DNA of 64,000 nucleotides from Saprospira grandis (GTDB taxonomy: Bacteria > Bacteroidota > Bacteroidia > Chitinophagales > Saprospiraceae): NCBI RefSeq assembly GCF_027594745.1, contig NZ_CP110854.1, positions 2,212,501 to 2,276,500 of the forward strand, in the 5' to 3' direction. A program made the translations under genes and the position numbers. The notes beneath the pieces were generated by a model that made no database searches, was not told the DNA's origin, and saw only the letters and a program-made list of their open reading frames with translations. Below are positions 1 to 10,410 of the stretch, in pieces. Positions within the stretch are counted from its first letter, which is position 1. Every line of letters starts with the position of its first letter.

Positions 1-1
1 A

Positions 2-3000
2 GGTACTTACACGGTAACAGCTACCGATGCAAATGGCTGTACTGATACAGCTATTGTTACTGTTGTTGCTCCTGCAGTTCTTACTGCAACAGCTACTGTT
101 GATAATGATGTAGCTTGTAATGGAGGCGCTAATGGACAGGCTACAGTCGCTGCTACTGGTGGAACTGCACCTTATACTTATATTTGGACTGACGGACAAA
201 CGACAGCTACCGCAACTGCTCTAGCCGCAGGAACACACTGTGTAACTGTTTCTGATGCGAATGCTTGTCAGACTGTTGTTTGTGTTAATATTACTGAACC
301 TGCAACAGTGGTTCAGCTTACAGAATTAACTAACAACTCTCCAAGCTGTGTAGCTGGTAACGATGGTAGTGCATCTGTTGTAGCAAGCGGTGGTGTTGCC
401 CCTTATACTTACGAGTGGGACGGTAATGCTGCCAGTCAATTGACGGCAACAGCAACTAACCTAAGTGCTGGAGCATATAACGTAACTACAACTGATGCCA
501 ATGGTTGTACTGCAGTAACAACAGTTACTGTTGTAGATCCTGCTGCAATCACAGTTGTTGGAACAACAGTAGATGTAGACTGTAGAGGAGATTCTTCTGG
601 ATCTATTACACTTGCTGTAAGTGGAGGAGCTACTCCTTACAACTACAACTGGTCAAATGGTGCATTTACTGCAAATTTGATGAACCTCACAGCTGGACTT
701 TATACGGTAACCGTAACCGATGCAAATGGCTGTGTTCAAACTGCATCTTATACAATTACAGAACCTGCCACAGTATTTACGCTAGCATTGAGTGTAACTG
801 ATATCTCTTGTAATGGAGGTAGTGATGGATCACTTACTGCAAATACTGCAGGTGGTGTAGCTCCCTACAACTATGTATGGGATTTGGGTGGACAAACAAC
901 TCAGAGCATTACTAACCTTGCAGATGGTGCCTACTGCGTAACGGCTACCGATGCAAATGGCTGTGTGCAACAAGCTTGTACTACTCTAACTGAACCTACT
1001 CTAGTAAATGCGGCTGTTGTGTCTACTACAGATGCAAGCTGTAACGGAGGTTCTGATGGAACAGCTACTGTAGCTGGAACTGCTGGAACTCCTGGTTATA
1101 CCTATCAGTGGGATGCTAATGCAGCTAACCAAACGACTGCTACAGCAACAAACTTGAGCGCTGCTCTAAGTCCTTATTCAGTTACTGTAACTGATGCTAA
1201 TGGTTGTACCGCACAAACTAGTGTAATTATTGGAGAACCTGTTTCTTCTGTATTAGCTACAGCTAGTGAAGTGGCCGCCGTTAGTTGCTTTGGTGGAAAC
1301 GATGGTGAAGCCCTTGCTGCCGCTACAGGCGGAACAGCTCCTTACACTTATCTATGGGATGCTGCTGCAGCTAGTCAAACTACAGCTACTGCCACTGGAT
1401 TGTCTGCCGGAAACTTCTGTGTGACCGTAACAGATGCAAATGGTTGTTCGGATGTTGTTTGTGTAACAATTACTGAACCTACACAATTAGTAGCAACAGT
1501 AACTTCTACTACAGATGCAAGCTGTAATGCAGGCAATAATGGTACTGCAACAGTAACAGCTACTGGTGGAACAGCTAACTATAGCTACCTCTGGGATGCT
1601 AATGCAGGTAACCAAACAACGGCTACAGCTGATAGCCTAGCTGCAGGTACTTATAATGTAACCGTAACTGATGCAAATGGATGTCAACGTGTAGCTACTG
1701 CAGTAATCTCTGCACCTAGCAATGCCTTGAATGCCAGTATTACAATTACTTCAAACTATAATGGAGCTCAAATTTCTTGTAACACCTTCGCTGACGGTGA
1801 AGCTACAGTTAATGTAGTTGGTGGTACTGGAGCTTATTCTTACCAATGGTCTTCTGCTGGAGCACCAACTACCGCTTCAGTAACTGGACTACCCGCGGGT
1901 ATTGTCGGTGTTACTGTAACTGATGCAAATGGTTGTGTTGCTGTAGATACAGCTCAGCTGATTGCACCAGTGGCTCTTGTCGGAACAGTTAATACTTCTG
2001 ATGTTTCTTGTTTCGGAGGAAATGATGGAGTGGCTACTGTCACTGCAACAGGCGGAACAGGAACCTATACTTATCAATGGGATGATGCTGCAGCCCAAAC
2101 TACAGCTACAGCTAGTGGCTTAGTTGCCGGCCCGGTTTGCGTCACTATTACAGATGCAAATGGCTGTCAAACGGTAAGCTGTGGTTCTATTGCTGAACCC
2201 GCAGCTGCACTTGCTGCTTCTGCTACTGTTGTCGCAAATCCTGCCTACAACGGTGAAGATGTTAGCTGTAATGGAAGTGCGGATGGTACTATCGCTGTAA
2301 GCACTACTGGTGGAACAGCTCCTTATACTTACAACTGGAGCAATACTGCAACTACAGATACTGTTGTTGGTGTAGCTGCTGGTACCTACAACGTTGTTGT
2401 TACAGATGCAAATGGCTGCCAAACTACAGCCTCTGTTACGGTAACTGAACCTACTCAAGTTACTGTTGCTGTAGTGTCTACTGTAGATGCTACTTGTAAC
2501 GGTGGTAATGATGGAGAAGCAACGGTAACTGCTAGCAATGGTACAGCACCTACAGGTACTTACACTTACCTATGGAATGATCCTGCTGGACAAACTACAG
2601 CTACTGCTACTGCTCTCGCTGCTGGTTCATATACAGTGACTGCTACAGATGAAAATGGATGTCAAGCGACACAAACAGTAACTATTGGACAACCACTCAT
2701 CGCTGTAAATGCAACAGTAAATATTACTTCAAACTATAATGGTGCTGAAGTAAGCTGTCCTACAGCTTGTGATGGTGAAGCTAATGTAACAGCTGCTGGT
2801 GGAACTGCTCCTTATACCTTCCAATGGGATAATGCTGCAGCCCAAACTACAGCTACGGCAACTGGCCTCTGTGCAGATACACTTTATAGTGTAACGGTAA
2901 CTGATGCTAGTGGCTGTACTGATATCCAAACAGTAACGCTTAGCGCACCAGCTCAAATCGTCGCTACAGCTGTGGTTGACAACGATGCAAGCTGTAATGG

Positions 3001-6000
3001 CGGTAACGATGGTGCTGCTACAGTAACGGCTACAGGCGGAACAGGTACTTTGACTTACCTATGGCCTAGTGGAGAAACTACGGTTTCTGCTACTCAGCTC
3101 TTTGCCGGTAACAACTGTGTGACTATTACAGATGATAATGGATGTACAACAACAGCCTGTGTCACTATCGCTCAGCCTGCTAACCCATTACTACTTTCTG
3201 TAGTTAATGATACTTTGTACAACGGACAGCAAATTACCTGTAACGGAGCTGCTGATGCTGCCATTAGCGTAGCAGTAGCAGGTGGTGTCCCCGCTTACTC
3301 TATTCAATGGAGTAACGGACCTACTACAGCTAGCCAAACTGGCCTCGATGTAGGAATGTACTACGTTTCTGTTACTGATGCTGGCGGATGTACTCAAATC
3401 GATTCTATCGAGATCTTAGAACCTAACCTAGTCAATGCTACAGTAGCTAGCCAAACTAATGTTGGCTGTCTAGGTGACTCTTCAGGAGCATTTACTATCG
3501 GCGCTACTGGTGGTACTCCTGGTTATACTTATGATATTGGTGATGGACCAGTGTCTAGCAATGTATTCAATAACCTTCCTGCTGGCTTCTATAGCGTAAC
3601 AGTAACAGACTTGAACTATTGCTCGACTACTATTTCTGTAACTATTACAGAACCCGCTGCTGTACTTACTGCTTCTGCAGTTGTGACCTCAAACTATAAT
3701 GGAGCAGATGTTAGCTGCTTCAATAGCTGCGATGGGGAAGCTACAGTTACTGCTGCTGGTGGAACAGCACCTTATACTTATGTATGGTCTGCAAATAACC
3801 AGTCTACTGCAACAGCCACGAACCTTTGTGGTGGAGCAAACTATAGTGTACAAGTTACGGATGCGAATGGCTGTCAAGCTACAGCTACTGTAACTATCGC
3901 TAATCCTACTCCTGTTGTAGCTAGCCTACAGTCTACTGTAGATGTTCTCTGTAACGGAGATGCAACTGGTCAAGCTACTGTAACTGCTACCGGTGGAACA
4001 GCTAACTATACTTACGATATCGGAAACGGTCCTCAAGCTGCAAATACCTTCACTAACTTAGCTGTAGGAAATTATGAAGCTACTGTTAGCGATGCAAATG
4101 GCTGCTTCACTACTGTTCCTTTCGTAATCAACGGTCCAGCTGCACTTACTTCTACAATCAATGTTACCTCTAACTATAATGGTAACCAAATTAGCTGTGC
4201 AGGAGCCTGCGATGGTGCCGCTACAGCTGTAGGAGCCGGTGGAACTGGTACTTATACTTTCCAATGGAGCAATGGTCAGACAAGCTTTACAGCAACAAAC
4301 CTTTGCAACAATGCCTATGTAACGATCACTGATCAAAATGGCTGTTCTGTTGTAGACTCTGTAACGCTTAGCGAGCCCACTCCTCTTAACTTGGCTGTAG
4401 TTAACCAAGTAGATATTGGATGTGCCGGAGCAACTTCAGGCTCTTTTGAAGTACAAGCTTCTGGTGCTACTCCTAACTATACCTTCGATATCGGAAACGG
4501 TCCTCAAGCAAATGGTATCTTCTCTAACCTAAGTGTAGGTACTTACTGCGTGACGGTTACAGATATCAATGGTTGCTCTGATATTATTTGTACTACGATT
4601 ACTCAAGGTTCTTCTATGAACTTGACTACTCAGGTAATCTCAAATAATAATGGCTCTGCTATTAGCTGCGCAAATAGCGCAGACGGCGAAGCTTCTGTAT
4701 CAGTAACTGGCGGAACCGCTCCTTATACTTACCTCTGGGATAATGGCCAAACTACTGCTATCGCAACTGGCCTAACTGGTGGTACACACTGTGTAACAGT
4801 AACAGACGCTAACCTATGTGATGCTGTTGCTTGTGTAACAATCACTGGCCCTGCCGCACTTGATATTACAGTCATCGATTCTACTGAAGCTAGCTGCTTC
4901 GGCCAAGCCGATGGCGCCTTCACTGTAGCCGCTACAGGTGGTGTTGCTCCTTATATCTACTCTGTAGACAATGGAAACACCTTTACAAACCAAGTTACTT
5001 ATAACAACTTGGCTGGTACTGTAGCCGGAATCAACTATACTGTAATTGTTCAAGATGCCAATGGCTGCCAAGACACTGTAATTGCTACTGTTTATGCACC
5101 CACTCAAGTTCAGCTTGTTCTAGTCAATGAAAATGATGTGAGCTGTGCTGGTGGCAATGATGGTAGTGTCTCTGTTACAGCTACAGGCGGAACCGCTCCT
5201 TATACTTACAGCTTCCAAGGTGGTGCCTTTGACACAACCTCTAGCTTCCCCGACCTTATCGCTTCTAGCTACACAATCGTAGCTCAAGATGCAAACGGTT
5301 GCCAAGCTAGCTTGCCTGTAACGATCTCTGAACCTACTCCGCTAGTGTTGAGCATCGATACGACAATCAACCCCAGCTGTAACCTAGATTGCGACGGTCA
5401 AATCCAGCTTTCTGCAACAGGAGCTACCGCTCCTTATAGCTTCTCTATCGATGGCGGAAATACTTTCCAAGCTGTAGGTGCCTTCAACGGCCTTTGTGAA
5501 GGAAATTATACCGTGATGGTGATGGATGCTCAAGGTTGTACTCGTACTCGTACGATCTTCCTAGATGATCCCGATCCCGTCCGTGTAGATGCTAGCATCA
5601 CTGGAACGATCTCTTGTAATGCTGCAGCCGATGGCGAAGCAACTGCTGTTGCCGTAGGTGGAACTGGAACATTTACTTACCTCTGGTCTCCTTCTGGTCA
5701 AACTACAGCTGTAGCTACTGGCCTAGATGCTGGAGTAGTTCACACGGTGGTCGTTACAGATATCAATGGCTGTTCTGCTACTGACTCTGTAATCCTTACA
5801 GAACCTGTTGCCCTAGCTGCAACAGTAACCCTACAAAATGATCCTGCTTGTAATGGAGATAACAACGGTGCAATTAGCATCCAAGCTAATCCTACTACAG
5901 GTACTGGTCCTTATACTTATGATATCGGATCTGGCGCAACTAATAATGGCGTATTTACCAACCTAAATGCAGGTACTTACAACATTACAATTGCCGATGC

Positions 6001-8265
6001 CAATGGCTGCTCTATCGTCGAGACAGTAACACTCAACGATCCTGCTCCTTTGGCGATTCCTCAAGCTGTAGTTACTTCTGACTATAATGGTCAAGATGTA
6101 AGCTGTAATGGCGCCGATGACGCTAGCGTAATTGTGCCTAGCCCAATTGCTGGCGGTACTGCTCCTTATAGCTTCCTCTGGTCTACTGCCGATACTACTC
6201 AGGCTGTCTCTGGCCTAGGAGCTGGCACTTATGTAGTCACCGTAACTGATGCAAATGGTTGCTTCGATACTACTTCTGTAGTAGTTACTGAACCTACTCT
6301 CCTTGCTGTAACTGCCACGGCTGTAGCTGCTGGCTGTAACGGCGGAAGCGATGGAGAAGTAACTGCCGTAGGAACTGGTGGAACTGCACCTTATGCTTAC
6401 GAGCTTAACGGAACAACTAATATTACTGGAGTCTTCTCTAACCTTACTCCTGGTAGCTACATTGTCAATATTACCGACGCTAATGGCTGTACAAACAGCA
6501 CGCAAGTTCAGGTGACTGACGGTAGCGCTATCAATACTGGTATCGCTGTTACTTCTAACTATAGCGGATTTGATATCAGCTGTGTAGGAGCCGCAGACGG
6601 TGAAGCCGCGGTAAGCGTTTCTGGTGGACAAGCACCTTATGCCATCCTTTGGTCTAATGCCGCTAACACTGATACTATTACTGGCCTAGCTGCCGATACT
6701 TACTATGTGACTATTACTGATGCCAATGGTTGTACTGCAACCGACTCTGTAGTGGTTAGCGATCCTAGCCCGCTCGACCTAGTCGTTGCTAGCACTATCG
6801 ATCCTAACTGTGGAAGCACTGCTGACGGTAGCATTACTGTTGCCGCTAACGGCGGAGCCGCTGGATACCTTTACAATATCAACGGTGGTCTCGCTCAGTC
6901 TTCTCCCACTTTCGCTAACCTCGGCGGTGGAACTTACACCATCGAAGTGGTAGACAATAACCTCTGTAGCTCAACACTTACTGTTGACTTGACCTCTCCA
7001 GATACACTTATTGCTCTACTTAGCGCTACAGATGTAAGCTGTAATGGCCTACAAGACGGTACGGTCACTACTACTGTAACTGGTGGTACTCCTTACCCCA
7101 ACGGTGGATATGTCTATAACTGGTCTCCAATTGGCCAAACAACAGCCAATATCGGAAACCTACAAGGTAATGTGAACTACACAGTAACCGTAACTGATGC
7201 CAACGGATGTTCTGATGTTCAAACTGTATTTGTGGCAGAACCCACAGCCATGCAGGCCAATATCCTCGATATCCAACATGTTACTTGTAACGGAATCAAT
7301 GATGGTGAACTTACGCTTAACCTCTTCGGTGGAAACGGCGGCTATGATTACTCTCTAGATGGAGGCGCTAACTTTACGTCCGTAACAACTAACCCGCTTG
7401 TTCTTACTGGACTCGCAGGTGGAACTTACCAAATCGTTATCCGCGACTCTAGCTCTATTAGCTGTGAAATTCCCGTTTCTGTAGAAATCTTGGAAACTGA
7501 CGGAATCACAGTAGATGTAACTACTACGCCTGTTTCTTGTGTAGGCGATGAAGATGGTACCGTAAGCGCTATTGCTACCGGTGGTACTGGACCTTATAGC
7601 TTTGAATGGTCTGCTAATGCAGCCACGCAAACTACACAAACGGCTACTGGCCTAGATGCTAACTTTATTGATAGTGTCTTCCAAGCCGCACCTTACTTTG
7701 TTATCGTTACCGATGCAAACGGCTGTACAGATACTTCTGCCGCTGTAGGTATCGCAGAACCCGATACACTGGAAATTAACCCTGTTGTGGACCAAAATGT
7801 AAGCTGCTTCGGCGCTGCCGACGCTAGCATTAGCATCAATCCCACAGGTGGAAATACCATTGACGGATTTACTGTTCTCTGGGATAATGGAGCAACCACA
7901 ACTACGCTCTCTGACCTAGACGGCGATATCTTCTACACAGCTACTGTAACTGATGCTAAAGGTTGTCAAGAAGTAGCTACTGTGTTTGTCGATGAACCCG
8001 ATCCTATCGTTGCCGGATTTACTACAGACTCTGTGAGCTGTTTCGCTGGCAATGACGGCCTCATCCAAATCGATTCTAACGGAATTACTGGTGGTACGCC
8101 TTTCAATGGCACTGACTACGAGTTTAGCCTAGATGAAAATGGTCCCTTCACTTCTGATGTGATCTTTAATCAAGGGCTAACCGCTGGAGTCTACACGGTC
8201 TTTGTACGCGACTCTAATGGTTGTGTGCTCGAGGTAGATAGCCTAGCTATCTTCGAACCCGCTCA
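2..8265 (+). repeat. 34 tandem SprB-type modules within the adhesin gene
   Basis: I count 34 cysteine-glycine module starts (CxGxxDG or close variants), the first at about base 115 and the last at about base 8040, plus the tail of an earlier module. Short DNA words such as GATGCAAATGGCTGT recur almost unchanged, consistent with expansion by recombination. From about base 1740 onward modules with a long NYNG-type linker alternate with short-linker modules, giving a two-module super-repeat. Confidence 0.9.
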
Positions 8266-8836
8266 GTTGACGGTACAAGCCTTCAGTGACCAAACTATCC
8301 GAATGGGTGAAGAGGTGACTGTAAACGCTAGCGTGAACTCTGTAAATATCGATAGTACGCTAATCAATTGGTCTTATGTTGATCAAGATGGCAACCAAAA
8401 TGTGCTCTGCCAAGGTGGTGATTGCTTTGAGCTTACACTCAATGAACTTACCCAAACTACTCAACTGACCTTCGATCTAGGTACGCCTTGTAACGATACC
8501 GCTTCTGTTGTGATTACCGTTAATGAAGCCCGCTCGATCTTCGTACCGAATGCCTTTACGCCTAACGGCGATGGCTCTAACGATGTCTTTACGGTCTACG
8601 GATCTGTAGATATTGAGCGCATCGACAAGTTTATGGTATTCGACCGCTGGGGTGAATTGGTTTACGAAGCTACTGACTTCGCTCCCAATGATCCTTCTGC
8701 AGGATGGGATGGTACTTTCCGCGGTAAACTTATGGATCCCGCAGTATTCGTCTACTATGTCGAATTTACTACCGTAGATGGCAAAACCGCTGAAGACGGA
8801 AACGTCCGCAAAGGTGATGTTACCCTACTCCGATAA
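2..8836 (+). CDS. Giant SprB-repeat cell-surface adhesin with T9SS type B C-terminal domain (5' end outside window)
   Basis: The frame is open from base 2 with no stop, so the gene starts upstream; 2944 residues are visible. Nearly all of it is tandem modules of about 75-90 residues with the pattern CxGxxDGxA, GGTAPYTYxW, AGxYxVTVTDANGC, then xITEP: the SprB repeat of gliding-motility adhesins. Each module carries two cysteines, suggesting disulfide-stabilised beta domains. A PKD-like segment (about 8266-8530) precedes a roughly 100-residue C-terminal domain (about 8534-8833) beginning FVPNAFTPNGDGSNDVF, the gliding-motility-associated type B signal for T9SS export. SprB of Flavobacterium moves along the cell surface to drive gliding. 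The PorP/SprF-like gene just downstream is the usual partner. Orthology to SprB itself is not established; the large family also contains other adhesins. Confidence 0.93.
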   Translation, partial: GTYTVTATDANGCTDTAIVTVVAPAVLTATATVDNDVACNGGANGQATVAATGGTAPYTYIWTDGQTTATATALAAGTHCVTVSDANACQTVVCVNITEPATVVQLTELTNNSPSCVAGNDGSASVVASGGVAPYTYEWDGNAASQLTATATNLSAGAYNVTTTDANGCTAVTTVTVVDPAAITVVGTTVDVDCRGDSSGSITLAVSGGATPYNYNWSNGAFTANLMNLTAGLYTVTVTDANGCVQTASYTITEPATVFTLALSVTDISCNGGSDGSLTANTAGGVAPYNYVWDLGGQTTQSITNLADGAYCVTATDANGCVQQACTTLTEPTLVNAAVVSTTDASCNGGSDGTATVAGTAGTPGYTYQWDANAANQTTATATNLSAALSPYSVTVTDANGCTAQTSVIIGEPVSSVLATASEVAAVSCFGGNDGEALAAATGGTAPYTYLWDAAAASQTTATATGLSAGNFCVTVTDANGCSDVVCVTITEPTQLVATVTSTTDASCNAGNNGTATVTATGGTANYSYLWDANAGNQTTATADSLAAGTYNVTVTDANGCQRVATAVISAPSNALNASITITSNYNGAQISCNTFADGEATVNVVGGTGAYSYQWSSAGAPTTASVTGLPAGIVGVTVTDANGCVAVDTAQLIAPVALVGTVNTSDVSCFGGNDGVATVTATGGTGTYTYQWDDAAAQTTATASGLVAGPVCVTITDANGCQTVSCGSIAEPAAALAASATVVANPAYNGEDVSCNGSADGTIAVSTTGGTAPYTYNWSNTATTDTVVGVAAGTYNVVVTDANGCQTTASVTVTEPTQVTVAVVSTVDATCNGGNDGEATVTASNGTAPTGTYTYLWNDPAGQTTATATALAAGSYTVTATDENGCQATQTVTIGQPLIAVNATVNITSNYNGAEVSCPTACDGEANVTAAGGTAPYTFQWDNAAAQTTATATGLCADTLYSVTVTDASGCTDIQTVTLSAPAQIVATAVVDNDASCNGGNDGAATVTATGGTGTLTYLWPSGETTVSATQLFAGNNCVTITDDNGCTTTACVTIAQPANPLLLSVVNDTLYNGQQITCNGAADAAISVAVAGGVPAYSIQWSNGPTTASQTGLDVGMYYVSVTDAGGCTQIDSIEILEPNLVNATVASQTNVGCLGDSSGAFTIGATGGTPGYTYDIGDGPVSSNVFNNLPAGFYSVTVTDLNYCSTTISVTITEPAAVLTASAVVTSNYNGADVSCFNSCDGEATVTAAGGTAPYTYVWSANNQSTATATNLCGGANYSVQVTDANGCQATATVTIANPTPVVASLQSTVDVLCNGDATGQATVTATGGTANYTYDIGNGPQAANTFTNLAVGNYEATVSDANGCFTTVPFVINGPAALTSTINVTSNYNGNQISCAGACDGAATAVGAGGTGTYTFQWSNGQTSFTATNLCNNAYVTITDQNGCSVVDSVTLSEPTPLNLAVVNQVDIGCAGATSGSFEVQASGATPNYTFDIGNGPQANGIFSNLSVGTYCVTVTDINGCSDIICTTITQGSSMNLTTQVISNNNGSAISCANSADGEASVSVTGGTAPYTYLWDNGQTTAIATGLTGGTHCVTVTDANLCDAVACVTITGPAALDITVIDSTEASCFGQADGAFTVAATGGVAPYIYSVDNGNTFTNQVTYNNLAGTVAGINYTVIVQDANGCQDTVIATVYAPTQVQLVLVNENDVSCAGGNDGSVSVTATGGTAPYTYSFQGGAFDTTSSFPDLIASSYTIVAQDANGCQASLPVTISEPTPLVLSIDTTINPSCNLDCDGQIQLSATGATAPYSFSIDGGNTFQAVGAFNGLCEGNYTVMVMDAQGCTRTRTIFLDDPDPVRVDASITGTISCNAAADGEATAVAVGGTGTFTYLWSPSGQTTAVATGLDAGVVHTVVVTDINGCSATDSVILTEPVALAATVTLQNDPACNGDNNGAISIQANPTTGTGPYTYDIGSGATNNGVFTNLNAGTYNITIADANGCSIVETVTLNDPAPLAIPQAVVTSDYNGQDVSCNGADDASVIVPSPIAGGTAPYSFLWSTADTTQAVSGLGAGTYVVTVTDANGCFDTTSVVVTEPTLLAVTATAVAAGCNGGSDGEVTAVGTGGTAPYAYELNGTTNITGVFSNLTPGSYIVNITDANGCTNSTQVQVTDGSAINTGIAVTSNYSGFDISCVGAADGEAAVSVSGGQAPYAILWSNAANTDTITGLAADTYYVTITDANGCTATDSVVVSDPSPLDLVVASTIDPNCGSTADGSITVAANGGAAGYLYNINGGLAQSSPTFANLGGGTYTIEVVDNNLCSSTLTVDLTSPDTLIALLSATDVSCNGLQDGTVTTTVTGGTPYPNGGYVYNWSPIGQTTANIGNLQGNVNYTVTVTDANGCSDVQTVFVAEPTAMQANILDIQHVTCNGINDGELTLNLFGGNGGYDYSLDGGANFTSVTTNPLVLTGLAGGTYQIVIRDSSSISCEIPVSVEILETDGITVDVTTTPVSCVGDEDGTVSAIATGGTGPYSFEWSANAATQTTQTATGLDANFIDSVFQAAPYFVIVTDANGCTDTSAAVGIAEPDTLEINPVVDQNVSCFGAADASISINPTGGNTIDGFTVLWDNGATTTTLSDLDGDIFYTATVTDAKGCQEVATVFVDEPDPIVAGFTTDSVSCFAGNDGLIQIDSNGITGGTPFNGTDYEFSLDENGPFTSDVIFNQGLTAGVYTVFVRDSNGCVLEVDSLAIFEPAQLTVQAFSDQTIRMGEEVTVNASVNSVNIDSTLINWSYVDQDGNQNVLCQGGDCFELTLNELTQTTQLTFDLGTPCNDTASVVITVNEARSIFVPNAFTPNGDGSNDVFTVYGSVDIERIDKFMVFDRWGELVYEATDFAPNDPSAGWDGTFRGKLMDPAVFVYYVEFTTVDGKTAEDGNVRKGDVTLLR

Positions 8837-8850
8837 TATCTGAATATGGA

Positions 8851-8880
8851 AAAAGGGCCCAATTAAGGGCCCTTCTTTCT
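8851..8880 (+). terminator. Rho-independent terminator after the adhesin
   Basis: The perfect stem AAGGGCCC / GGGCCCTT with loop AATTAA (8853-8874) is followed by a T-rich run. It separates the adhesin from the PorP-like gene. Confidence 0.75.
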
Positions 8881-8893
8881 AATATATTATCTC

Positions 8894-8922
8894 TTTGTTA
8901 TACACTAGTTAAAGTTTATTTG
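8894..8922 (+). promoter_or_regulatory. Candidate Bacteroidota promoter for the PorP-like gene
   Basis: TTTG at 8894-8897 and TTTATTTG at 8915-8922, 17 bases apart, match the Bacteroidota -33 TTTG / -7 TAnnTTTG arrangement with one mismatch in the -7 box. It lies after the adhesin terminator and about 90 bases before the PorP-like start, suggesting independent transcription. Confidence 0.45.
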
Positions 8923-9012
8923 CGTTCTTATAAATACTGAACATTCTCTTTCATAAGAACACAAATTTATAAACCTATAAGCTGCTCTTTACAGCCTTTA
9001 AAATAGCCTATC

Positions 9013-10071
9013 ATGAAACTGTCCAGACTCCTATATTTGGCGCTAGCTTGCTTCTTTGCTGGCTCTTCTCTACAGGCGCAGGATATCCACTTTTCACAGT
9101 TCTATGCTTCGCCCCTCAACCTGAATCCAGCAACAACGGGCGTGCTTAGCTGTGATATGCGCTTCTCTGCTATCTACCGAAATCAATGGGCGAGCGCTCT
9201 CGGAAATAAGGCCTTTAGTACCTTCTCCGCTGGAGTGGAAACTCGCTTTGATGTTGGTAAAAATGATTATTGGGGCCTTGGCGTGAACCTTTGGGCCGAT
9301 AAGGCTGGTACCTCTTCTTTTAGTAATGTGCATGGCTCGGTTAGCGCTTCTTATATCAAGCGCCTAGGTGGCCGCCGTTCTAATAATATGTATTTGGTAG
9401 CTGGTGGTGCTGTGGGCTTCTCTCAAAGAAGTATCGAAACGCTTGGCCTTCAGTTTGGCGAACAATGGGATGGCGATACCTATAATGGCGCTAACCCCTC
9501 TGGTGAAAATTTGGCCAACTGGAATACCCGCCTCACACATGCCGATGTTCGCGCTGGCTTGTTCTGGTGGATGGCCCTCGATAAAAAAGATAAAAGCAAT
9601 GTCTTCGCCGGTATCGCTTTTGACCACCTTACACAGGCTAATGTGGCCTTTATCGAAAATGGCTTCGACCCACTCTATATGAAAACTACGGTGCACCTAG
9701 GTGGTGATTTTCGCATCAAAAGACGCCTAGCCGTTGTGCCCAATATGATTATGCTTTTCCAAGGCCCTTCTACCGAGATTAACCTCGGCGCTACGGTCCG
9801 CTTCGATTATAGCAAACGCTCTTACTCTAATCAAGCTTTCGAAATTGGCCCTATGTTCCGCCTAGTGCAATCACCTACCGGAACTATCGCCTCTGATGCC
9901 GCTATTATTGCCGCTCGTATGCGCTACGGCAGCTCTACTTTTGGCCTCAGCTATGACCTGAATATCTCGGCCCTACGCCCCGCCACCAATTCTAATGGTG
10001 CTTTCGAGGTCTCTTATGTCTACACGCTTTGCGGCGTTCGCAATCGCAAAATGGGATGTCCTACTTTCTAG
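9013..10071 (+). CDS. PorP/SprF family type IX secretion membrane protein
   Basis: 352 residues. An N-terminal signal peptide (about residues 1-22, ending LQAQ) is followed by the family hallmark DIHFSQFYASPLNLNPATTG and an outer-membrane beta-barrel-like sequence with alternating hydrophobic strands (SYIKR, LGGDFRIKRRL, LGATVRFDY, FEVSYVYTL). PorP/SprF proteins are outer-membrane partners of T9SS; SprF is needed to put SprB on the cell surface. Position directly after a SprB-repeat adhesin with a type B C-terminal domain is the typical adhesin/partner pairing, so this copy probably serves that adhesin (inference). A terminator lies between them, so they may not be strictly co-transcribed. 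Many paralogues are expected in the genome. Confidence 0.9.
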   Translation: MKLSRLLYLALACFFAGSSLQAQDIHFSQFYASPLNLNPATTGVLSCDMRFSAIYRNQWASALGNKAFSTFSAGVETRFDVGKNDYWGLGVNLWADKAGTSSFSNVHGSVSASYIKRLGGRRSNNMYLVAGGAVGFSQRSIETLGLQFGEQWDGDTYNGANPSGENLANWNTRLTHADVRAGLFWWMALDKKDKSNVFAGIAFDHLTQANVAFIENGFDPLYMKTTVHLGGDFRIKRRLAVVPNMIMLFQGPSTEINLGATVRFDYSKRSYSNQAFEIGPMFRLVQSPTGTIASDAAIIAARMRYGSSTFGLSYDLNISALRPATNSNGAFEVSYVYTLCGVRNRKMGCPTF

Positions 10072-10093
10072 GATAGATTTAATACAATATTTT

Positions 10094-10129
10094 AGGTCCA
10101 GCTTTTTCTAAAGGCTGGGCCTTTTTTTT
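10094..10129 (+). terminator. Terminator after the PorP-like gene
   Basis: GGTCCAGC / GCTGGGCC stem with loop, followed by eight T. The T run leads straight into the GGGGCC end of a dispersed repeat. Confidence 0.8.
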
Positions 10130-10277
10130 GGGGCCCGCGGCCGTTCCGGCCGCCGCTATGCTGCGGGGCTCGCAAGCCTGCTCGGCCCTGCAGCCGCCTT
10201 CGGCGGCTTGGGTCTGGCCCTTCAGGCCACCCGCTCCGCAGCGCTGGGCCTGCGGCGGCTTCGCCGCCTGCAAACCG
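10130..10277 (+). repeat. Dispersed GC-rich four-arm element, copy 1 (sense after PorP-like gene)
   Basis: Starts GGGGCCCGCGGCC and carries the spine GCTCGCAAGCCTGC, TCGGCCCTGC, TTGGGTCTG, GCGCTGGGCC. Arms: GCGGCC/GGCCGC, AGCCGCC-TTC-GGCGGCT, GGCCC-TTC-AGGCC (imperfect), GGCGGC-TTC-GCCGCC. No convincing protein is encoded here although frames stay open because of base composition. Confidence 0.9.
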
Positions 10278-10410
10278 CAAAAATGGTATTCGTCGCTGCC
10301 GCTCCTCATCTGTTGATATGTCCCCGCCCACCCTCCCCTCTACGGGATTCCTTAGGGAATCCCTCGGGGAGTTTGGACCAAGAAAAAAGCCGCCCCGCCA
10401 GGCAGCAACT

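Noticed and set aside
1889..7899. Open frames antisense to the giant adhesin
   Set aside because: They are shadows of the periodic coding sequence; translations are Ser/Cys/Ile-rich and unlike any protein, and the plus-strand frame is clearly real.
2..8836. Several separate adhesin genes
   Set aside because: There is a single uninterrupted frame; GTG or ATG codons inside (for example at 308) are internal to modules.
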